This document shows positions 1-5,513 of a DNA stretch of 5,924 bases, piece after piece. Source of the stretch: CADEED01 sp035995425 (lineage in GTDB: Bacteria > Pseudomonadota > Gammaproteobacteria > Steroidobacterales > Steroidobacteraceae). Both the position numbers and the translations under genes were made by a program. The notes below the pieces were generated by a model. The model searched no databases, was not told the DNA's origin, and saw only the letters and a list, made by a program, of their open reading frames with translations. Position 1 is the first letter of the stretch; each line of letters begins with the position of its first letter. Location: assembly GCA_035995425.1 (NCBI GenBank), contig DASYKM010000203.1, positions 1 through 5,924 of the forward strand. The letters run 5' to 3'.

Positions 1-166
1 CGGCGACAGCAAAATGGAAGCTTTCCTGACCGTCAACAACCTGCTGGATGAACGTGCTCCGCTGGTCCCATCGAACTCGGGACTGCCGGGCTTGTTCTAT
101 CCCACGCTCGGTTTCTACGATGACATGGGCCGGTTCTACACTGCGGGAGTCAGGATCAAGTTCTGA
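1..166 (+). CDS. TonB-dependent receptor, C-terminal end (5' truncated)
   Basis: Only the last 54 residues are present, read from base 2 to the TGA at 164-166. Visible are a 'TVNNLLDERAP' segment, a Tyr-Asp-Asp-Met-Gly-Arg turn and the ending 'FYTAGVRIKF'. This is the usual end of the 22-stranded barrel of TonB-dependent outer-membrane receptors: an 'N-N-L-(F/L)-(D/N)' strand, a loop with 'YD..GR', and a last strand ending in a C-terminal phenylalanine recognised by the Bam assembly machinery. Such receptors import large ligands across the outer membrane using TonB energy. The convergent carbohydrate-enzyme cluster suggests an oligosaccharide ligand, but the plug and TonB box are outside the window, so the ligand is inferred. 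The 3' end overlaps the minus-strand GH95 gene by 11 nt. Confidence 0.88.
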   Translation, partial: GDSKMEAFLTVNNLLDERAPLVPSNSGLPGLFYPTLGFYDDMGRFYTAGVRIKF

Positions 167-2516
167 ACCCGTCGAATTCACCGCCGCGCGCGTGCCGGTA
201 TCGGCCGCGCGCGTCGAGTGAAATCCGTCGCGGCATTTCACCGCGCACGCGCACGTTCACGCTGGCATTCGCAGGCCCGTTGAGCTCGAACCATTCGACT
301 TCGCCCGAGCGCCAGTCCATGTCGAGGCGCAGCCCGCCGCGGGCGTGGATGCCACGGACGGCGCCTGACGCCCACGCCTTTGGCAACGCGGGCAACAATC
401 GCAGCTCTTCTCCCCACGACTGCACGATCATCTCCAGGATGCCGGCTGCGCCCCCGAAGTTGCCATCGATCTGGAACGGCGGATGGGCGTCGAACATGTT
501 TGGATAAGTCCGATCCGGTCCCAGCAGCGCCTCGAGTATCCGGTGAGCGTGCTCGCCTTCGCCCAGGCGCGCCCAGAGACAGAGCCGCCACGCGGTTCCC
601 CAACCGGTCGCCAGATCCCCCCGCGTGTTGAGACTCACTTTCGCCGCTTCGACGAGCGCGAGTGTGTCCCGCACGTTGATCTGCGAGCTCGGATAAACGG
701 CGTACAGATGCGAAACGTGACGGTGATGCGGATCGGGAGCGGCGCCATCCCAGTCCTCGAGCCATTCCTGAAGCTGTCCGCGCTGGCCGATCGTATCGGG
801 TGCCAATCGTTGCTGCGCGCGCCTCAGCTCTTCGAGCAAGGGATCTTTGGTTTGAAGAACCTGGCCGGCTTCAATGGTGTGGGCAAACAAGTCGCGCAGG
901 ATTTGCCGATCCATTGCCGGTCCCACGCACAACGACGATCCGAACGGATGCGTGTTCTCCGGTGAAAGCGAGGGCGAGGTGACGAGGCCGCGTCCCTTGG
1001 GGTCTTCGATCAACGTGTCGAGAAAGAAGAGGGACGCATCGCGCATGAGTGGATAGAGGCGGGCGAGTGTCGCCGCGCTGCGCGTGTAGTCGTAGTGGTC
1101 CCAGAGCGTGTTGCAGAGCCAGGCGCCGCCGCAGGGCCACAATCCCCACATCGGACCGTCGATCGGCGCAGCAGCACGCCAAAGGTCGGTGTTGTGATGA
1201 GCCACCCAGCCACGCGCGCCGTACATCGTCTTTGCGGTCCGCGCGCCGGTCTGCGCGAGCTGTTCCACCATGCGCAGCAGCGGTTCCACGCATGCACTCA
1301 GGCCTGCCGCATTGGCCGGCCAATAGTTCATCTCGGTGTTGATGTTGATGGTGTATTTGCTGCCCCACGGCGGATTGATGCCTTCGTTCCAGATGCCTTG
1401 CAGGTTCGCAGGCTGACAGCCAGCCCGCGAAGACGAGATGAGCAGATAGCGAGCGAACTGGAAATACAGCGCCGCGAGCGCCGGGTCATCCCCGTTTTCA
1501 GCGTTCGCGATGCGCACGTCGGTCGGCAGGCTGCTCGCTTGGGTAGAGGCGAGTTCCAGCGAGGCGCTCTTGTAAAGTGCCTGGTACTCGCGCACGTGGG
1601 CGCGCTTGAGCGCGGCGAATCGTTTGCGCGCCGCCTCGTTGGTGGCGCGACGAACGCTGGCGAGTGGGTCGCCGCTGACGTTGCGGAAGTCGACATAGCT
1701 GGTAGCCGCGGCCAGCAACACGACAATCTCGCGCGCCTTGCGAATACGCATGCGACCGTCGCTCACCTCCACCTGTCCGTCGGCGATAACCTTGAGGCGA
1801 AGCGCAAAAGTAAGTCCGGCGGCAATGCCGGAATTTTCCCAATTGCGGCCGGTAACCAGCATGGCGCCTTCGCCGTCGGGGGCAACGCGAACCTCCATGT
1901 CGACTGCGTCTTCGTCTGGCGCGCGATAGCGGATCTCGAGGTTGTGTTCGTGTTCCGACGCGCGCGTTCGCCAGACAATGACATCATCCGCTGCGGAGGC
2001 GAACGCTTCCCGTGAGAATTCGCCGGAGCCGGTTCGGTATCGCGCCGAGGTGACCGCGGTCGCCAGATCGAGGATTCGTTCGTATTCCGATGGCGCTTGC
2101 GCGTTTTCGAAGTCGATGAGGACGTCTCCGAGGCTCCCATACGCCATCTGCCGCAGCGGCCTGGCCATCACCTTCTCGCCGGCGAGCGCGGTCGCCGCCC
2201 GATAGTCACCCGCCGCAAGCAGTCGTCTGACTTCCGGAATCGCCGCCAGCGCTTCAGGGTTGTCAGGCGTGTATGGCGATCCCGCCCACAAGGTGTCTTC
2301 GTTGAGTTGCAGTCGTTCCTGCGCGACGCGCCCGAAGACCATCGCGCCAAGGCGCCCGTTACCAATGGGCAGCGCTTCATTCCAGAGGGTTGCGGGCTGC
2401 AGATAGCGCAACTGCTCGCGCCGCGGCCGACGCGAGTTGCCCGCGATGGCGGCGCGCGCCACGACGAGGGCGGCGCTCGAGGCGCCCATGAATAGTCTAC
2501 GGCTCAGCTTTCGCAC
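156..2516 (-). CDS. Tat-exported GH95 glycoside hydrolase (alpha-L-fucosidase or alpha-L-galactosidase)
   Basis: 786 aa, a full-length GH95 enzyme. The family consists of inverting exo-enzymes that release alpha-linked L-fucose or L-galactose. The N-terminus 'SRRLFMG' (5-11) followed by a hydrophobic stretch and 'ARAAIAG' is a Tat signal, so it should act folded in the periplasm or outside. Approximate domains: N-terminal beta-sandwich 35-275 ('LPIGNGRLGAMVFG', 'LNEDTLWAG'), linker 276-345, (alpha/alpha)6 barrel 346-690, C-terminal beta domain to the end. Active-site residues by motif: Asn391 and Asn393 in 'NINTEMNYWP', Glu520 in 'SPSLSPENTH' (general acid), Asp684 in 'PFQIDGNFGG', matching N421/N423/E566/D766 of B. 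bifidum AfcA. Thr389 sits where AfcA has His419, which hints at L-galactose preference. The start is GTG; the next in-frame ATG (codon 10) would delete the twin arginines, so GTG is preferred. The start overlaps the upstream beta-helix gene by 20 nt with only a weak GGGCGG upstream, suggesting translational coupling. The stop overlaps the receptor gene end. Confidence 0.93.
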   Translation of the reverse strand: MRKLSRRLFMGASSAALVVARAAIAGNSRRPRREQLRYLQPATLWNEALPIGNGRLGAMVFGRVAQERLQLNEDTLWAGSPYTPDNPEALAAIPEVRRLLAAGDYRAATALAGEKVMARPLRQMAYGSLGDVLIDFENAQAPSEYERILDLATAVTSARYRTGSGEFSREAFASAADDVIVWRTRASEHEHNLEIRYRAPDEDAVDMEVRVAPDGEGAMLVTGRNWENSGIAAGLTFALRLKVIADGQVEVSDGRMRIRKAREIVVLLAAATSYVDFRNVSGDPLASVRRATNEAARKRFAALKRAHVREYQALYKSASLELASTQASSLPTDVRIANAENGDDPALAALYFQFARYLLISSSRAGCQPANLQGIWNEGINPPWGSKYTININTEMNYWPANAAGLSACVEPLLRMVEQLAQTGARTAKTMYGARGWVAHHNTDLWRAAAPIDGPMWGLWPCGGAWLCNTLWDHYDYTRSAATLARLYPLMRDASLFFLDTLIEDPKGRGLVTSPSLSPENTHPFGSSLCVGPAMDRQILRDLFAHTIEAGQVLQTKDPLLEELRRAQQRLAPDTIGQRGQLQEWLEDWDGAAPDPHHRHVSHLYAVYPSSQINVRDTLALVEAAKVSLNTRGDLATGWGTAWRLCLWARLGEGEHAHRILEALLGPDRTYPNMFDAHPPFQIDGNFGGAAGILEMIVQSWGEELRLLPALPKAWASGAVRGIHARGGLRLDMDWRSGEVEWFELNGPANASVNVRVRGEMPRRISLDARGRYRHARGGEFDGFRT
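185..213. repeat. GC-rich inverted repeat (bulged hairpin) at convergent gene ends
   Basis: CGCGCGCG (185-192), one unpaired T (193), GCCG (194-197), loop GTAT (198-201), CGGC (202-205) and CGCGCGCG (206-213) form a 12-bp all-GC stem with one bulge. It starts 19 nt after the receptor stop codon and lies inside the last codons of the minus-strand GH95 gene. Neither strand has a T-run after the stem, so it is not a canonical intrinsic terminator. It could still stop or protect the 3' end of the receptor transcript. The arms also produce a perfect 11-nt direct repeat (183-193 and 204-214), because CGCG tracts are self-complementary. The structure is read directly; a role is inference. Confidence 0.45.
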
Positions 2517-4440
2517 GGCCGCCCGTAATCGCGCGTGGATCGACGCTACGCGGCTGCGCGGCTTCTGGGTCGGCCAGCGGCCCGGGCGGCCGCGATGAGG
2601 CGGTAGTTTGGCCGGCCAGATCGACGTCGATGGAATTGAAGACCGCTACCTTGGGTAGCGCGCTCGAACCCTTCATCGTCAGCTCCAGCCGATCGGGATC
2701 AAAGCTCACGTCGAGTGCGGCGATGCCGCCTTGCCGATCCCAGCCGTGTGCGCGCCACGCGGACAGATCGAGCCACTGAATGGCATCACCCTGCGCAAAG
2801 CCTGAGAACTTTTCGGGCAGCTGTGCGTATACGTTGCCGTCCGCCTCATTCTTCTCGTCGACGAACACGATGCCGCCCTTGTCGCAACGAGTGAACAGGT
2901 TGTTATAGATCTTGTGCTCGCGGCCGCTGCCGGCGTTCTGACGTTCGGGCCGCAGGACGGGAAATACACCGACATTGTCGCAGCGCCCGATGAGATTTTG
3001 CGCGACGATCTGATTCTCCGACGCGTGCAGGAAGATGCCGGACCCACCGGCGCCGCGCTGCCCCGGCGTTCCCGGCTCCGCGTTGCGGACGTCCCAGATG
3101 ATGTTGTTGTCGATCTGGTTCGTGCCGCGATTCATCTCCATGTGAATCGCCGCGCTCACGGTGAGCACGTCGGCGAACACGTTCGCGGTGATGCGGCTGT
3201 TCGTGTTGCCGCTGTCCAGCCAGAGTGCGTTGGCATGGCGCATGTGGCGGATGACGTTGCGGCGAAAGAGCAGATTGCGAGCGCGGTGGAACTTGACGCC
3301 CGCGGCCTCCCAGGCGCGTTCGGCGTCCTGCCAGCCGACCCATTCGACGAGATTGTCCTCGACGAGAGTGTTGGCCGTGCCCATGCCGCCGATTCCCTCG
3401 ACGCCAACGTAGCGGATCGTGTTCCCGCGCACGATCTGCGAGTCGCCGGCCTTTGGATCGCGGGGGCCACTCCAGTGCTGGCTGCCGATGTCGAGCCCGA
3501 CGCCATTCGCCCACTCGATGGTGTTGCCCTCGATGATCCAGTGGTTGCCCCCGCCGGTGGACACGAGACCGCGCTGCGGCGGTGGGAAGGCATTGCCAGC
3601 GTGCTGGAAAGTGAGGCCCTTGATGCGGATGTACGCGAGACCACTGTGGCGCGGCGCGAAGGCCTGCTCGCGCGTGGTGATTTCGATGAGCGAGCTCGAG
3701 GGATCTCCCGCAGGCAGACGCACGTGGACGACGTTTCCTTGATGCTCGACCCAGTATCGCCCGTCGGGCGAGCCGCCGATCTCCTGCATGATTGCGCCGC
3801 CGCGCGTGCGCGTGGGCAGGCCATTGCGCGGCTGCGAGGCCTGGTCGATGAGCTCCCGGTATTGCTCGACGGGCTCGAGTGGCTTGCCGTCGGCAAAGAT
3901 CAATCCTCGTCGCCGGAAATAGGGGCCCATGTCGACGCGCTTCGTGTCGAGCCAGGACCAGTCTCCGGGCACGTTCGCCATCGCGAATGGATTGTAGGCG
4001 TCGGGAAAGAGCGCGCCCGACAGCGTGTGTTTCCAGATTCGGTCGCTGCCCGGCTCCCAGCCGTCACGCAGAACTTCCGAAGCCTTCACGATGACCACCG
4101 CACCGGGTGCGGCTTCGTAGCTGATCATCTTGTCAGGGCCCGTGCCGCCGCGCTCCGGGCTGATGCATTCACGATACGTACCCGCAGCGATCATCACGCG
4201 CTCGCCGGGTTGCAGAACCTCGGCAGCCTTGCCGATGGTACGAAACGGCCGCGTGGCTGTACCGGGACCGCGATCGGTACTGCGGAGCGAGGTACCGTCG
4301 ACGTAATAGGTTTTGGTAAACGTCAGCGGCTGTTCCCAGAAGACGAACGCCGCGCCGTCGGGGAGGCGCGCGTCCGAGGTTGCGCCCATGGCCGCACTGG
4401 CGCAGAACAAGGCGAAGGCGAGATATGGAGCGGTTCGCAT
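2497..4440 (-). CDS. Secreted right-handed parallel beta-helix protein, GH141-like
   Basis: 647 aa. A Sec signal ('MRTAPYLAFALFCASAAMGA', cut near residue 20) is followed by the opening typical of pectate-lyase-fold proteins: 'YYVDGTS' (45-51), 'ATRPFRTIGKAAEVLQPGERV' region (62-82), 'GTYRECISPERGGTG' (87-101) and 'YEAAPG' (108-113). A middle region (125-265) leads into about nine coils with an asparagine ladder: 'EGNTIEW', 'RGNTIRY', 'EDNLVEW', 'RRNVIRH', 'TANVFAD', 'DNNIIWD', 'AQNLIGR', 'YNNLFTR', 'DGNVYAQ' (304-540). 'WLDSGN' (Asp409) and 'IHMEMNRG' (Glu434) resemble conserved acidic motifs I associate with GH141, whose characterised members include an alpha-L-fucosidase and a xylanase. 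GH141 membership is from memory of the motif pattern and less certain than the fold; another beta-helix hydrolase, lyase or epimerase is possible. A tail (555-625) contains 'WRAHGWD' and 'IDVDLAG'. The ATG lies 6 nt after the esterase stop without a strong ribosome site, so it is probably coupled to it. No lipobox is seen. Confidence 0.82.
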   Translation of the reverse strand: MRTAPYLAFALFCASAAMGATSDARLPDGAAFVFWEQPLTFTKTYYVDGTSLRSTDRGPGTATRPFRTIGKAAEVLQPGERVMIAAGTYRECISPERGGTGPDKMISYEAAPGAVVIVKASEVLRDGWEPGSDRIWKHTLSGALFPDAYNPFAMANVPGDWSWLDTKRVDMGPYFRRRGLIFADGKPLEPVEQYRELIDQASQPRNGLPTRTRGGAIMQEIGGSPDGRYWVEHQGNVVHVRLPAGDPSSSLIEITTREQAFAPRHSGLAYIRIKGLTFQHAGNAFPPPQRGLVSTGGGNHWIIEGNTIEWANGVGLDIGSQHWSGPRDPKAGDSQIVRGNTIRYVGVEGIGGMGTANTLVEDNLVEWVGWQDAERAWEAAGVKFHRARNLLFRRNVIRHMRHANALWLDSGNTNSRITANVFADVLTVSAAIHMEMNRGTNQIDNNIIWDVRNAEPGTPGQRGAGGSGIFLHASENQIVAQNLIGRCDNVGVFPVLRPERQNAGSGREHKIYNNLFTRCDKGGIVFVDEKNEADGNVYAQLPEKFSGFAQGDAIQWLDLSAWRAHGWDRQGGIAALDVSFDPDRLELTMKGSSALPKVAVFNSIDVDLAGQTTASSRPPGPLADPEAAQPRSVDPRAITGGRAKAEP

Positions 4441-4446
4441 GTGGTT

Positions 4447-5496
4447 CTACCGGAAGTTCAGGTGCTTGCTGAAAAAGGGCATCACGAAATTCTGGAAACG
4501 GACCGCCACCGCGCTGGTATGCGTGCCTCTGTATTCCTCGAAAGTGCTGGCGATTCCATAACGCTGCAGAGTCGCCTGTAGTTTGGCCGTGTCGATGCGC
4601 AACCCGTCCTGGTCGCCCACGTCGATGGCGATGCCGGAGTAGCGCCGAAGATTGCCGATGTATTGGTCGGCGAACGCCAGCGGGGCGTTGGCTGCCCACT
4701 TGCCGAGCACTTCGGGCTGGGGTTCGCCGTTCAGCACCGGAAGGTCGAGATACAGCGGCGGCTTGTTGGGATTGGGGGACCAGGCGGCTGCCGTCGCCAG
4801 CGTCGCGCGCGCGAGGAACGACAACTTCGCGGAATCCGCGGGCGTCTTTACCTCGGCGATCGCCTTCTCGATCTCAGCCGGTGGCGCCTCGCGCACCGAC
4901 AGGCAGCACGGGCTCATGATGTACAAGGCTCCGAAAACATCCGCGTGCTTCATGCCGATGCGAGTAGCGCCATAGCCGCCCATCGAGTGGCCCACGAGTC
5001 CGCGACTCTCGCGTTTAGGCAACGTGCGGTAGTGCTGATCGATGTACGCCACCAGGTCGTGCGCGACGAAATTCTCAAAATCGCCCGTCGTGACGGAGCT
5101 CGAATACATCGACCCATTGTGCACTGTCTTCGAATCCGGCAGCACGACGATCATTTCGCGGGATCCCGACGCGAAAGCGCCCTCGAGGGTCTGCGGGACG
5201 TGAATCTCGCCTGACCACTGTTCGGCGCCGATGAAATAGCCATGCAACGCGTACACCACGGGATATCGACGATGGCGTTCCTGGCGATATCCTGGCGGGA
5301 GGAAAACCAGCACGTCGCGGTCGGCGGAATTTCCTTCCAGATTGCCCTCGAGCGCGCTGCCGTGAACCTTGATGTGTTCGAGCGTGGCGGGTCGCGCGCC
5401 GGATACCACCGGTGGAACCTCTGTCTGCACTTGCGCCGAGGCCGGCAGGCAAACGATGGCCATCAAGGCGGCAAACAAGGTTGATCGCATCGTCAT
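4447..5496 (-). CDS. Secreted alpha/beta-hydrolase esterase (esterase D / CE1-like)
   Basis: 349 aa. A Sec signal with an 'ASA|Q' cut near residue 21 precedes a PF00756-type serine esterase. Visible motifs: 'VLVFLPPGY' (62-70) and 'YPVVYALHGY' (78-87; the HGY region contributes the oxyanion hole), 'VLPDSK' (118-123), 'VAHDLVAYIDQHYRT' (144-158), and the nucleophile elbow 'GHSMGGYGA' with Ser171. The likely triad partners are Asp297 in 'DVGDQDGL' and His326 in 'YRGTHTS'. This family includes feruloyl and acetyl esterases, S-formylglutathione hydrolase and antigen-85 acyltransferases; the signal peptide argues against the cytosolic formaldehyde enzyme. Residues 200-285 form an extra, partly helical insertion after 'SPCCLS' that may act as a lid and set specificity. 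Placed between a regulator and two glycosidases, it probably removes acyl groups (acetyl or feruloyl) from the same glycan, but the substrate cannot be read. The ATG is supported by a good ribosome site; a second ATG at codon 3 is an alternative. Confidence 0.88.
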   Translation of the reverse strand: MTMRSTLFAALMAIVCLPASAQVQTEVPPVVSGARPATLEHIKVHGSALEGNLEGNSADRDVLVFLPPGYRQERHRRYPVVYALHGYFIGAEQWSGEIHVPQTLEGAFASGSREMIVVLPDSKTVHNGSMYSSSVTTGDFENFVAHDLVAYIDQHYRTLPKRESRGLVGHSMGGYGATRIGMKHADVFGALYIMSPCCLSVREAPPAEIEKAIAEVKTPADSAKLSFLARATLATAAAWSPNPNKPPLYLDLPVLNGEPQPEVLGKWAANAPLAFADQYIGNLRRYSGIAIDVGDQDGLRIDTAKLQATLQRYGIASTFEEYRGTHTSAVAVRFQNFVMPFFSKHLNFR

Positions 5497-5508
5497 TTCT
5501 CACCCCTT
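5497..5508 (-). promoter_or_regulatory. Ribosome binding site of the esterase gene
   Basis: On the minus strand, AAGGGG (5503-5508) lies 6 nt before the ATG at 5494-5496. It is the only strong Shine-Dalgarno-like sequence in the cluster and fills the 17-nt gap after the regulator's stop codon. It supports the ATG at 5496 and suggests the esterase is translated independently, while the two downstream genes look coupled. Confidence 0.7.
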
Positions 5509-5513
5509 TCCAA

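Noticed and set aside
183..214. 11-nt direct repeat GCCGCGCGCGT (183-193 and 204-214) as a recombination or attachment site
   Set aside because: It is a by-product of self-complementary CGCG tracts in the hairpin arms and has no associated integrase or gene disruption.
167..240. Intrinsic terminator for the receptor or GH95 gene
   Set aside because: The strong hairpin has no T-tract on either strand, so it was recorded as an inverted repeat rather than a terminator.
238..765. A second minus-strand frame (175 codons) within GH95
   Set aside because: Arg/Ser/Gly-rich translation without a domain, nested in the true GH95 frame; GH95 catalytic motifs continue through this region in the main frame, so there is no frameshift.
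1095..2015. A 306-codon plus-strand open frame antisense to GH95
   Set aside because: It lies fully inside the GH95 gene, is Arg/Ala/Val-rich, has no motif and no neighbouring gene to pair with; an antisense shadow.
2914..4581. A 555-codon plus-strand open frame antisense to the beta-helix and esterase genes
   Set aside because: It spans two well-supported minus-strand genes, has no recognisable domain, and its Asp/Val/Arg/Ala-rich composition is typical of the mirror frame of a GC-rich gene.
5449..5496. Possible lipoprotein signal (Cys16) in the esterase
   Set aside because: The residues before Cys are A-I-V, and a lipobox needs Gly, Ala or Ser at -1. The ASA|Q signal-peptidase I site is better.
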